The notes under the pieces are model-generated. The model saw only the letters and a program-made list of their open reading frames with translations, did no database searches and had not been told where the DNA came from. Of a DNA stretch of 64,000 bases, positions 37,540 through 47,243 are shown one piece after another. The position numbers and the translations under genes were made by a program. Source of the DNA: Burkholderiales bacterium (GTDB lineage Bacteria; Pseudomonadota; Gammaproteobacteria; Burkholderiales; Ga0077523); contig JALHMS010000021.1 in the NCBI GenBank assembly GCA_022843925.1, positions 1-64,000 of the forward strand, in the 5' to 3' direction. Every line of letters begins with the position of its first letter. The stretch's first letter is position 1.

Positions 37540-40500
37540 ATGGGCCTGTCCCGCAGACCCGGACTGGCCTCCATGCCGCCGTTCCCGCCCTCATCGCTGC
37601 CCAACACCCGCAGCGCACGCATCGCAAGGCGAAGTCTCGCCCCATGGATCGCGTGCGTGGTGTGCTTTGCGGCGTTGGCGTGGTGGTGGAACGCATCCGG
37701 GCGCGCCCACGATGCCGATGTGCAGGCCCGACTCGATAGGAATGCCGACGAATTCACCTCGCGGCTGTCGGACCGCCTGCGGGCCTACGAGGACTTCCTG
37801 ACGGGCCTGGCCGGGTTCTTCGAAATCGCCGCCCCGGTCCGGAACGCGGAGTGGAGCGGCTACATGAGCCGCATGGATCCGCTGAGGCGGTATCCGGGCA
37901 CGGAGGTCGTAGGGTTCATCTCCCACGTCCCCGCAGATCGCATCGCCGCCCACGAGGCCGCGATGCGCGCCGACGGCGTGACCGGCTACACCGTGCTGTA
38001 CCGGGGCGCCACCCGCACCGCTCGTGGCCCTGTCTCGCTGGCCCTGTCGCGACACCCGTCCACGCGTCGGATGCTGGGGACCGATGTCCTGGAACTCGTG
38101 TCCCGACGCGAAGCGCTGGAGCGTGCCCGCGACACGGGGGAGATCGCCGTGACGGTGCCGGTGGAACTGCTCACCGACCGCGGCGCCAACCCGGGCATCG
38201 GCCAGGTCGCCTACATCCCGGTCTACGCAGCCGGGGCGGACACCTCGAACCCGGCGGGACGCACCGCGGGCCTGGCGGGCTGGGCCTTCGTGGCGTATCA
38301 CCTCGACAAGCTTCTGGGAGCCACCTGGGGAGCACCGGTGAAGGGACTGGAGGCGAACATCTGGGATCGGGCCGCATCGGGCGACAAGCCCATCCACCGG
38401 TTGAAGGGGAGCGAGCAGCATCGGGGGCAGGTGATCGCGAAGACGGTGCGCCAGGTCGCCTTCGCAGGGCGTTCCATCGAGATCGAGTTCACGGCAGGGC
38501 CGGCCTTCCTGCCGGCGGCCGACGGCATGGGGCGACAGCTGACGCTGGCACTCGGCATTCTCGCCACGCTGGGCCTCGTGGCGTTCCTCGCCGGGACCGC
38601 CCGGCGCCGGGACTGGGCCGTCGCCGCCGCGGCCCGGATGACGCAGGAACTGAGCACCCGCAACAGCGAACTTGAAGCCATCCACGACCATTCCCCCATG
38701 GGGATCTTCCGGGTCGACGCCACCGGCACGCAGGTCCGGTTCAACGCCCGCTGCCTCGAGGTTCTCGGCTTGACCGAGAGCGAGATGCCGCTGGCGGCGT
38801 GGATCGCGCGGACGGCCGCAGAGGACGCAGCGCGCGTATCCGCCGCCTGGGAGGACACGATCCGCACCCAGGCGGATCTCTCCATCGAGTTCAGGTGGAA
38901 CCGCGACGACGGCTCGCAATCGTGGGTGAGCTTGCAGGCCACGGCGATCCCGTCCATGGAAGGGGTGACGGGCTTCGTCGGGACGCTGGAGGACTGCACC
39001 GCGCGGAAGGAGGATGCCCTTTCCCTCGAACGCAGCCGCGAGTTCGTGCGCGAGGTGCTGGCATCGATCCCTCAGCCCATGTTCGTGAAGGACGCCGCCC
39101 ATCGCTGGCTGATGGTGAACAACGCCTTCGCGAAGCTCCTTGGACGCAGGGAGGACGAATTGGTGGGCCGCACCGATGCGGACGTCCTCCCACCGGATTG
39201 GGCGGAGCGTTCGTATCGGCAGGACGATGAAGCCCTCGCGACGGACCGTCCCCTGCGGTGGGAAGACCCCCTCGTCAGACTCGACGGCAGCGAGCGGTGG
39301 ATGCTCCGCACCAAGCGCGGGGTCCGCCTCTCGGACGGTTCGACCTACGTGATCGGCATCGTCACCGACACGACGGCGATGAAGACGGCGGCGCTCGAGG
39401 CAGACCGCAGCCGCGCCTTCGTGGATGCCGTGGTGAACTCCCTGCCCAACCCGATCTTCGTGAAGGACGAGCAGGGGCGGTTCGTCCTGCTGAACCAGGC
39501 GGCCCGGCGGAACTTCAGCGACACCGCCGGCGAGATCATCGGTCGCACGGGCAACGAGATTCTCGGGAGCGAGGCGTCCGCCGAGTACGACGACGAGGAT
39601 CGCCGGGTGTTCGCCGGAGAGGGCCCGCTGGTGGTGGACGAAGTGCGCCCGGGCGCGGACGGACAGCCGGTGTGGTGGTACAAGTCCAAGCGCGTCGTCG
39701 ATCTGGCAGACGGCTCCCGGTACCTCGTCGGCACCATGACGGATGTCACGCGTCTCCAGGAGATCAGCACGACGCTGAAACGCAACGAGAGCCGGCTCTC
39801 GACCCTGAACGCGATCGCGGGGGCGATGGCGCGCAGCCTGCCGCTGGACGAGGTCCTGCGCGTTGCGGTCAACAGTCTGAGCCTTGCCACCGACGGCGTA
39901 CAGGCGCGGTTCCTTCGTCTGTATCACGGCCACATGCTCGGGACGGTGCACGCGTCGGCCAACGGCCTCGCGAGCGAGCTGGACAACGAGGTCGCCGACC
40001 TGCGCTTCTGTCCGGAGTACCTGGAAGCGATCCGGACCGAGGAGATCCTGGTGATCGACGATGCGACCCGGGATGCCCGCTACTCGAGCATGTGCGTGTG
40101 GCCGCTGGCGGCGTTGCCCGGTGCGGTGATCGATGTGCCGATCCGCTGCAGGGACACCCTGACCGGAGTGCTGCGGATCGAGACCGAGCAACCGCGCCCC
40201 TGGTCGGATCACGAGAAGCAGATCGTCGCCGAGGCGGCGGAGTACATCGAGGTGGCGTGGCTGCAGAGCCAGGCCGCGAAGGAGCGGCGCACCGCGGAGC
40301 AGGCGCTGAAGGAAAGCGAGACCCGGCTGCGTCTGGTGAACCTGGTGTCGAAGCGGGTCACCGAAGGCGACCACGTGTACAACGTGCTGGAGCGCGCGGT
40401 CGACGAGCTGCAGGGCGGGTTCCCGAAGGCACGCGTCACGTACTGGAGCAGCGACGAGGCGCACACGCTGACGTCGATCTGCTGCAGCGCGCCCCCCGGT

Positions 40501-42114
40501 AGCGACAACCTCGTCGGCGAGCGCATCGATCCGCGGCTGGACACCACGTGGGCGGAGAGCCTGCGACAGAACCGCCCCGTCGCGTTCGCGGACTTGAACG
40601 CCCAGATGAAGTCGGACAGCACGAGCGAACGCACCCTGGCGTCGGGCGCGAAGAGTCTGCTCGTGGTGCCGCTCATCCGCTCGGGCCAGTTGCTCGGGGC
40701 CATCAGCCTGTCGGAGCCGGAGCCGCGCGTCTGGCTCGACAACGAAGTGGCGATGATGGGCGAGATCAGCGATGCCCTCGCGGTGGCCGTGCTGAGCGCG
40801 AACGTGGAGCAGGAACGCCGGACCGCGGAGACCGCGCTGCGCGAGAGCGAGGCCCGCTTCCGGGGACTCACCGAGCTGTCGTCGGACTGGTTCTGGGAGC
40901 AGGACGCATCGTTCCGCTTCACGCTCGTCTCGAAGGGGGCGGAGGGCCACGAGGCCGCGGCGCCCGACGAGATGATCGGCAGGACGCGCTGGGAAGCCGG
41001 CAACCCGATCCCGCCGGACGACGATCCCGACTGGTCCGGGCACCGGGCACTCCTCGAAGCCCACGCACCCTTCCGGGATCTCGTCTTCCGCGTCGAACGA
41101 CCCGACGGCGACGTGCGTGTGCTGTGCATCAGCGGGCAGCCGCTCTTCGATGCATTGGAGGAGTTCGGCGGCTACCGCGGGGTGGGCCGCGACATCACGG
41201 AGGACGTGCGGGTGCAGGAGGAGCTGCGCGCGCACCGCGACAACCTGCAGCAGCTGGTGGAGGAACGGACGCACGAGCTGATCCAGGCGAAGGAGGTGGC
41301 CGAGGCCGCGAACCACGCCAAGTCGGAGTTCCTCGCGAACATGTCCCACGAACTGCGCACCCCGATGCACGCCATCCTGTCCTTCTCGAAGCTGGGGATC
41401 TCGAAGATCGCCGCCGGCGGCGCGACGGTCGAGAAGCTGGACAGCTACCTCGGCCGCATCGACCAGAGCGGCCGCCGCCTGCTCGGCCTGCTGAACGACC
41501 TGCTGGACCTCGCGAAGCTCGAGTCCGGGAAGATGCGCTACGACTTCGCGATGAACGATCTGTCGACCATCGTGGCAGGCGCCATCGCGGAACTGGAGGA
41601 GATGATCGACCGGGGTGGCCTGCAGGTCGTGTGCGACTACCGCGTCCGCGACCTCACGGTGTGGTGCGACCCGCTCCGCGTGGGCCAGGTGATGCGCAAC
41701 CTGCTGTCCAATGCGGTCAAGTTCACGCCGTCGGGCAGGACGATCACAGTGCGCGTGACGGATGCGATACTGGTCGGCGGACGACGTCAGGACGACGGCT
41801 ATGCGGCCGCGGCGGAGATCCAGGTGATCGACCAGGGCATCGGCATCCCCGAGGCCGAACTCGACGACATCTTCGACAAGTTCGTCCAGAGCAGCAAGAC
41901 GAAGAGCGGTGCCGGCGGCACGGGCCTCGGTCTCGCGATCACACGGGAAATCGTCGAGCAGCACGGCGGGACGATCCGGGCATCGAACAGCGCCGACGGC
42001 GGTGCCGTGTTCTCTGTGTGCCTGCGTCGCGAGCCGCTGTCCGGCGCCGCGGAAGGGCCCGATGCGGGATCCGTGGCGGTCGAACCCATGCGGACGCCCC
42101 ACCTCTTGATGTAA
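37540..42114 (+). CDS. Large membrane sensor histidine kinase (CHASE, PAS x4, GAF x2)
   Basis: 1524 residues. Membrane segment 33-51, periplasmic CHASE domain about 60-330 ([27 protein letters not shown]), second membrane segment 334-354, PAS domains beginning near 377, 503, 627 and 1107, GAF domains near 753-905 and 931-1080, HisKA with the phospho-acceptor His1270 in [13 protein letters not shown], and an HATPase_c domain with N-box NLLSNAVKF (about 1387), G1 DQGIGIP and G2 GTGLGLA (about 1460). There is no receiver domain and no response regulator next to it, so it is an orphan kinase. The ligand is unknown. The stop codon lies inside the first, degenerate unit of the second 130-bp repeat array. 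Confidence 0.9.
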   Translation: MGLSRRPGLASMPPFPPSSLPNTRSARIARRSLAPWIACVVCFAALAWWWNASGRAHDADVQARLDRNADEFTSRLSDRLRAYEDFLTGLAGFFEIAAPVRNAEWSGYMSRMDPLRRYPGTEVVGFISHVPADRIAAHEAAMRADGVTGYTVLYRGATRTARGPVSLALSRHPSTRRMLGTDVLELVSRREALERARDTGEIAVTVPVELLTDRGANPGIGQVAYIPVYAAGADTSNPAGRTAGLAGWAFVAYHLDKLLGATWGAPVKGLEANIWDRAASGDKPIHRLKGSEQHRGQVIAKTVRQVAFAGRSIEIEFTAGPAFLPAADGMGRQLTLALGILATLGLVAFLAGTARRRDWAVAAAARMTQELSTRNSELEAIHDHSPMGIFRVDATGTQVRFNARCLEVLGLTESEMPLAAWIARTAAEDAARVSAAWEDTIRTQADLSIEFRWNRDDGSQSWVSLQATAIPSMEGVTGFVGTLEDCTARKEDALSLERSREFVREVLASIPQPMFVKDAAHRWLMVNNAFAKLLGRREDELVGRTDADVLPPDWAERSYRQDDEALATDRPLRWEDPLVRLDGSERWMLRTKRGVRLSDGSTYVIGIVTDTTAMKTAALEADRSRAFVDAVVNSLPNPIFVKDEQGRFVLLNQAARRNFSDTAGEIIGRTGNEILGSEASAEYDDEDRRVFAGEGPLVVDEVRPGADGQPVWWYKSKRVVDLADGSRYLVGTMTDVTRLQEISTTLKRNESRLSTLNAIAGAMARSLPLDEVLRVAVNSLSLATDGVQARFLRLYHGHMLGTVHASANGLASELDNEVADLRFCPEYLEAIRTEEILVIDDATRDARYSSMCVWPLAALPGAVIDVPIRCRDTLTGVLRIETEQPRPWSDHEKQIVAEAAEYIEVAWLQSQAAKERRTAEQALKESETRLRLVNLVSKRVTEGDHVYNVLERAVDELQGGFPKARVTYWSSDEAHTLTSICCSAPPGSDNLVGERIDPRLDTTWAESLRQNRPVAFADLNAQMKSDSTSERTLASGAKSLLVVPLIRSGQLLGAISLSEPEPRVWLDNEVAMMGEISDALAVAVLSANVEQERRTAETALRESEARFRGLTELSSDWFWEQDASFRFTLVSKGAEGHEAAAPDEMIGRTRWEAGNPIPPDDDPDWSGHRALLEAHAPFRDLVFRVERPDGDVRVLCISGQPLFDALEEFGGYRGVGRDITEDVRVQEELRAHRDNLQQLVEERTHELIQAKEVAEAANHAKSEFLANMSHELRTPMHAILSFSKLGISKIAAGGATVEKLDSYLGRIDQSGRRLLGLLNDLLDLAKLESGKMRYDFAMNDLSTIVAGAIAELEEMIDRGGLQVVCDYRVRDLTVWCDPLRVGQVMRNLLSNAVKFTPSGRTITVRVTDAILVGGRRQDDGYAAAAEIQVIDQGIGIPEAELDDIFDKFVQSSKTKSGAGGTGLGLAITREIVEQHGGTIRASNSADGGAVFSVCLRREPLSGAAEGPDAGSVAVEPMRTPHLLM

Positions 42115-43377
42115 GTCGGGCTCCGCGCGACGCCCGCGTTCCTGGATTCACCCCGGTGCCAAAGCCATCGCCGCGTCGAGCGGAGCTCGACCCACGATCG
42201 GGCGTTCGACATTGGACTCGCCGGCGCTGGAACACTCCCCGTGGGTCGGGCTCCGCCCGACGCCTGCGCCCCTGGATTCGCCGCTACGCCCAAGCCATCG
42301 CCGCGTCGAGCGGAGCTCGACCCACGATCGGGCCTTCGACGCTGGATTCGTCGGCGCTGGAAACACCCCCCGTGGGTCGGGCTCCGCCCGACGCCCGCGC
42401 CCCTGGATTCGCCGCTGCGCCCAAGCCATCGCCACGTCGAGCGGAGCTCGACCCACGATCGGGCCTTCGACACTGGATTCGTCGGCGGTGGAAACACCCC
42501 CCGTGGGTGGGGCTCCGCCCGACGCCCGCGTTCCTGGATTCGCCGCTGCGCCCAAGCCATCGCCACGTCGAGCGGAGCTCGACCCACGATCGGGCCTTCG
42601 ACGCTGGATTCGTCGGCGCTGGAAACACCCCCCGTGGGTCGGGCTCCGCCCGACGCCCGCGTTCCTGGATTCACCCCAGTGCCCAAGCCATCGCTGCGTC
42701 GAGCGTAGCTCGACCCACGATCGGGCCTTCGACATTGGACTCGTCGGCGCTGGAAACACCCCCCGTGGGTCGGGCTCCGCCCGACGCCTGCGTTCCTGGA
42801 TTCACCCCAGTGCCCAAGCCATCGCCGCGTCGAGCGGAGCTCGACCCACGATCGGGCCTTCGACATTGGATTCGTCGGCGCTGGAAACACCCCCCGTGGG
42901 TCGGGCTCCGCCCGACGCCTGCGTTCCTGGATTCACCCCAGCGCCCAAGCCATCGCCGCGTCGAGCGTAGCTCGACCCACGATCGGGCCTTCGACATTGG
43001 ACTCGTCGGCGCTGGAACACCCCCCGTGGGTCGGGCGCCGCCCGACGCCTGCGCCCCTGGATTCACCCCAGTGCCCAAGCCATCGCTGCGTCGAGCGTAG
43101 CTCGACCCACGATCGGGCCTTCGACACTGGATTCGTCGGCGCTGGAAACACCCCCCGTGGGTCGGGCTCCGCCCGACGCTTGGGTTCCTGGATTCACCCC
43201 CGTCCCCAAGCCATCGCCGCGTCGAGCGTAGCTCGACCCACGATCGGGCCTTCGACGCTGGATTCGTCGGCGCTGGAAACACCCCCCGTGGGTCGGGCGC
43301 CGCCCGACGCCTGCGCCCCTGGATTCACCCCAGTGCCCAAGCCATCGCTGTGTAGAGCGTAGCTCGACCCACGATCG
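42112..43377. repeat. Second tandem array of the 130-bp inverted-REP unit, 10 copies
   Basis: Units start at 42112 (degenerate, GTAAGTCGGG), 42241, 42372, 42503, 42634, 42765, 42896, 43026, 43157 and 43288, with period 129-131. The left hairpin is GTCGGGC-TCC-GCCCGAC, in three units with an altered loop or stem; the right hairpin is GTCGAGC-GGA-GCTCGAC or with loop GTA. Stems stay paired while loops differ from the first array (GAT, AGT). Spacers (CCTGGATTCGCCGCTGCGCC, ACGATCGGGCCTTCGAC) are clearly related to but distinct from those at 34-35 kb. The array fills the gap from the kinase stop to the ABC transporter region. Confidence 0.95.
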
Positions 43378-43562
43378 GCCACCCCAAAACCCTCCGGGTG
43401 CTTGCCCCGACCTGACGCGACGCCGAGCAACCGGCTTGCGAACGCCATCGCATACCGCCCATCGCCCTGCACGGGTGCAATCGACCGCGCCCGCTGCGCC
43501 ATCGATGTGCACGCACTCGGACACCTGAGGTGCAAGTGCATGAATCTTAAGGAGTTATCAGG

Positions 43563-43724
43563 ATGCTGCGCCCGCCCTGCGCGCGGGCATGTGCGTTGCG
43601 CTATGGTTCGGGCTCGACAACGCACCGCAACATCGCGATCCTCCGCGCTGCCGATGCGGTTGCGCCGGAACCCCGCCGGGGGTCCCGTGTCGGTGTCACT
43701 CGATCCAAACACGACAGGACATGA
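43563..43724 (+). CDS. Possible 53-residue leader protein coupled to the ABC permease
   Basis: ATG at 43563 with AAGGAG eight bases upstream, reading MLRPPCARACALRYGSGSTT and ending at a TGA that overlaps the ATG of the permease gene (ATGA). No domain, signal peptide or membrane segment is seen and the composition is Arg/Ala-rich. The good ribosome-binding site and the stop/start overlap suggest translational coupling, and the permease gene itself has only a short-spaced AGGA. It could be a leader peptide or a chance frame. Confidence 0.4.
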   Translation: MLRPPCARACALRYGSGSTTHRNIAILRAADAVAPEPRRGSRVGVTRSKHDRT

Positions 43725-44563
43725 GAACACTCCTCGCCGACAGACTGGCGATCCTGGCCTTGTGCTTCATCGCCACGATCGTCGCCGGTGCCGCTGGCGC
43801 CCATTGGTTCGCACCGTTTCCGCCGGAGGAGACCTTCTTCGATGGGCTGACGCTCGAGGGCGCGCCGCTGCCCCCGGGTGAGAAATACTGGTTCGGTACC
43901 GACCTCCTGGGCCGGGATCTATTCTCCCGCGTCCTGTTCGGTGCCCAGACTTCGCTGGTCATCGGCCTCGTCGCGAACGGAGTCTCCCTGCTGATCGGGA
44001 CTCTGGTCGGGATCGTCGCCGGCTACGTGAGGGGTTGGGTCGGTACGGTCCTCATGCGCTTCACGGATCTGATGATGGCCTTCCCGGCGCTGCTGCTCGC
44101 GATCGCGCTGGCCGCACTCTTCACGCCCAGCCTGTGGATCGTGGCCATGGTGATCGCGATGGTGAACTGGGTGCAGGTGGCGCGCGTCGTCTACTCGCTC
44201 ACCGTGACGCTGTCGGAGCGGGAGTTCGTCGAGGCGGTGCGCAGCCTGGGCGCCACGCGAACCCGAATCCTGTTCCGCCACGTGCTGCCGCATCTGCTCC
44301 CGGCCATCATCGTGTACGGCACCCTGGGCATCGCGACGACGGTGCTGCTCGAGGCGACCCTCTCGTTCCTCGGCATCGGGGTGCAGCCGCCGACGCCCTC
44401 GTGGGGGAACATCATCTTCGAGAACCAGAGCTACTTCTCGACGGCGCCATGGCTGGTGTTCATTCCCGGGGCGGCGATCGTGCTGCTCGCGGTGTCGTTC
44501 AACATCCTCGGCGACACGATGCGCGTCGCGCTCGACCCGACCCTGCGAGGACGCACATCGTGA
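43721..44563 (+). CDS. Peptide-type ABC transporter permease (DppC/OppC-like)
   Basis: 280 residues. The N-terminal membrane segment (LAILALCFIATIVAGAAG) and the KYWFGTDLLGRDLFSRVLFGAQTSL motif are diagnostic of the DppC/OppC family. Five further helices follow, with the ATPase-contacting EAA loop EREFVEAVRSLGATRTRILFRHVLPHLLPA at about 165-195. It forms the inner-membrane channel with the next gene product. Here the C-type permease precedes the B-type one, the reverse of the usual Dpp/Opp order. It starts after the second repeat array. Confidence 0.92.
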   Translation: MRTLLADRLAILALCFIATIVAGAAGAHWFAPFPPEETFFDGLTLEGAPLPPGEKYWFGTDLLGRDLFSRVLFGAQTSLVIGLVANGVSLLIGTLVGIVAGYVRGWVGTVLMRFTDLMMAFPALLLAIALAALFTPSLWIVAMVIAMVNWVQVARVVYSLTVTLSEREFVEAVRSLGATRTRILFRHVLPHLLPAIIVYGTLGIATTVLLEATLSFLGIGVQPPTPSWGNIIFENQSYFSTAPWLVFIPGAAIVLLAVSFNILGDTMRVALDPTLRGRTS

Positions 44564-45480
44564 TCCGCCATCTCGCCGGACGCCTTGGGCAGGCTGCCCT
44601 GCTCCTGGTGGGCGTGAGCTTCATCACGTTCATCCTGCTCTACATCCTTCCCGCCGACCCTGCGCGCCAGCTCGCCGGCCGGAGCGCGACCCCCGAGACG
44701 GTCGAGACGATCCGTCAGCAGCTCGGGCTGGACCGGCCCTTCCACGAACAGTACCTGCGCTACCTCGGCAATCTCGTGCAGGGCGACCTCGGGCGGTCGT
44801 ACACGCAGAAGACGGAGGTCGCAGAGGTCGTGGCTGCTCGCCTGCCACCGACGCTCCTGCTCATGGCGGCCGCCATCGTCGTGGAGTTGATGATCGGCCT
44901 CACGATCGGCGTGCTAGCCGCACTTCGGCCAGGGTCGCGATTCGACCAGGGCGCGATGATCGTTTCGTTCATCGGCGTGTCGACCCCGCAGTTCGTGGGC
45001 GGCATCCTGATGCTCTACGTGTTCTCGGTGCAGCTCGACTGGTTTCCGGTGGGCGGCTACGGCACCTTCAGACATCTGGTGCTGCCGGCGGTGACCCTCG
45101 GCGTGCTCGGCGCGGGCTGGTACTCTCGGATGATGCGTTCGTCGATGCTCGATGTGCTGGCCCGCGATTTCATCCGCACCGCACGCGCCAAGGGGATTCC
45201 CGAGGCGCGCGTCGTGGTGGTCCATGCCCTGCGGAATGCCGTGCTCCCGGTCATCGCGATGATCGGGATAGACGTGGGCCTCTTCATGAGCGGCGCGGTG
45301 ATCGTGGAGTCGGTCTTCGGCTGGCCCGGGATCGGGCAGCTGGCCTGGCAGGCCATCCAGCAGGTGGATATCCCGATCATCATGGGTGTCACGCTGGTCG
45401 CCGCCGTGGCGATCGTCCTCGGCAACCTCATTGCGGATCTCGCTGCACCGTTCGTCGATCCGCGCATCCGCCTGCGGTGA
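44560..45480 (+). CDS. Peptide-type ABC transporter permease (DppB/OppB-like)
   Basis: 306 residues from a GTG at 44560 that overlaps the stop of the preceding permease (GTGA). The family start GQAALLLVGVSFITFILLYILPADPAR, the LGLDRPFHEQYLRYLGNLVQGDLGRSY segment and the EAA loop FIRTARAKGIPEARVVVVHALRNAVLPVI are all present, with six membrane segments. It pairs with the DppC-like permease. The substrate (di-/oligopeptides, nickel or glutathione) cannot be decided from the permeases alone. Confidence 0.92.
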   Translation: MIRHLAGRLGQAALLLVGVSFITFILLYILPADPARQLAGRSATPETVETIRQQLGLDRPFHEQYLRYLGNLVQGDLGRSYTQKTEVAEVVAARLPPTLLLMAAAIVVELMIGLTIGVLAALRPGSRFDQGAMIVSFIGVSTPQFVGGILMLYVFSVQLDWFPVGGYGTFRHLVLPAVTLGVLGAGWYSRMMRSSMLDVLARDFIRTARAKGIPEARVVVVHALRNAVLPVIAMIGIDVGLFMSGAVIVESVFGWPGIGQLAWQAIQQVDIPIIMGVTLVAAVAIVLGNLIADLAAPFVDPRIRLR

Positions 45481-45537
45481 GCGAATCACCGAACAGTCCA
45501 TCAACCCAAACCTGAACCCGTCCCGAGGAGAACCCCG

Positions 45538-47153
45538 ATGAAGCGACGTCTGTTGATTCCCGTGCTGTCCGCCCTGGCGCTCGCCATGGCCACTCCGGCC
45601 ATGGCCCAGAGCCCGAAGCAGGGAGGCGCCATTGTCGTGACGTACAAGGACGACATCGTCACCCTGGACCCCGCCATCGGCTACGACTGGGTGAACTGGT
45701 CGATGATCAAGAGCCTCTTCTCGCGGCTCATGGACTACAAGCCCGGCACCGCCGAACTCACGCCGAGCCTGGCCGAGAGCTACGACATCTCGAAGGACGG
45801 CCTGACCTACACGTTCAAGCTCCGCAAGGGCGTGAAGTTCCACAACGGCCGCGAGGTCGTGGCCCAGGACGTGAAGTACTCGATCGAACGCGCGCTCGAT
45901 CCGAAGACGGAGAGCCCGGGCGCCGGGTTCTTCGATTCGATCGCCGGGGTGGACCCCTTCAAGAAGGGCAAGGCGAAGGACGTGAAGGGCATCGCGGTCC
46001 CGGATCCGTCCACCGTGAAGTTCACGCTCTCGCGGCCCGATGCCACGTTCCTGCACGTGATGGCGCTCAACTTCGCGTCGGTGGTCCCCAAGGAAGCCGT
46101 GCAGGCGGCCGGCAAGGATTTCGGCAAGAAGCCGGTGGGCTCGGGCGCCTTCATGCTCTCCGAGTGGAAGCTCGGCCAGCAGCTCGTCTTCAAGCGCAAC
46201 CCCGACTACTTCCAAAGCGGCGTGCCGCTTCTCGACCAGATCACGTTCCAGGTGGGCCTCGAACCCATGACCGCGATCCTGAAGCTCGAGAAGGGCGAGG
46301 CGGACTTCGCGGGTGACGGCATCCCGCCCGCCAAGTTCCTGCAGATCCGCAACGACCCGAAGTTCAAGGACTCGATCGTCGAAGGCGGACAGTTGCAGAC
46401 CGGCTACGTGACGATGAACGTGCAGATGAAGCCGTTCGACAAGCTCGAAGTGCGGCAGGCCGTGAACATGGCCATCGACAAGCAGCGCATCGTGAAGATC
46501 ATCAACAACCGCGCGGTGCCGGCCAACCAGCCGCTCCCGCCGTCGATGCCCGGATACGACAAGACGGTCGAGGGCTATCCGTACGACCCCGAGAAGGCCA
46601 GGGAACTGCTGAAGCAGGCCGGGCTCGAGAAGGGGTTCAAGACCGTGCTGTACGTCTACAACGTCGACCCGAACCCCCGCATCGCGCAGGCCATCCAGGA
46701 AGACTTGAAGAAGATCGGCATCCAGGTGCAGATCAAGTCGCTCGCGCAGGCCAACGTGATCGCGGCCGGCGGCAAGGCCAAGACGGCCCCGATGATCTGG
46801 TCGGGCGGCATGGCGTGGCTGACTTCCCGGACCCCTCCAACTTCTACGGCCCGATCCTCGGCTGCGCGGGTGCGGTGCCCGGTGGCTGGAACTGGTCGTG
46901 GTACTGCAACAAGGAACTGGACGCGCGCGCCGAGAAGGCCGACGCGATGTCGGATCCGTCGAAGGCGGCCGAACGCGTGGAGGCCTGGCGCGGCATCTTC
47001 ACGGACATCATGAAGGATGCGCCGTGGGTCCCGATCTTCAACGAGCAGCGGTTCACGATGCGCTCGAAGCGTGTGGGCGGTCCCGATTCCCTGTACGTCG
47101 ATCCGGTCCGCATCCCCATCAACTACGACTACATCCATCTCTCCGGCAACTGA
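45538..47153 (+). pseudogene. Substrate-binding protein of the ABC transporter (SBP_bac_5), frameshifted
   Basis: Reads as one periplasmic binding protein of about 538 residues broken by a frameshift. The first frame gives a signal peptide (LLIPVLSALALAMATPAMA), the family opening GGAIVVTYKDDIVTLDPA, SLAESYDISKDGLTYTFKLR and continues to MIWSGGMAW at residue 427 (46816-46818). From there the homologous sequence (ADFPDPSNFYGPILGC ... VDPVRIPINYDYIHL) continues in the next frame to the stop at 47153, while the first frame runs on to 47013 in nonsense sequence. One missing G in TGG-CTGAC (TGGGCTGAC would restore WADFPDP) explains it. This may be an assembly or sequencing error in a G run or a true mutation. 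GAGGAG precedes the ATG. Confidence 0.9.
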
Positions 47154-47207
47154 GCCTGGAGACAGCCCGGTCGCAGTTGTTTCCCTTGCGCTGTACCTTC
47201 CGGAACG

Positions 47208-47235
47208 CCGCCCCTGCAGAACCACGCAGGGGCGG
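47208..47235 (+). promoter_or_regulatory. Stable hairpin between the binding-protein and ATPase genes
   Basis: A 10-bp stem, CCGCCCCTGC at 47208-47217 with GCAGGGGCGG at 47226-47235, loop of 8, followed by TGCCTTTC. The right arm contains the AGGGG that is the likely ribosome-binding site of the next gene (ATG 47244). It may act as a partial terminator that lowers ATPase expression relative to the binding protein, or hide the ribosome-binding site. Confidence 0.55.
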
Positions 47236-47243
47236 TGCCTTTC

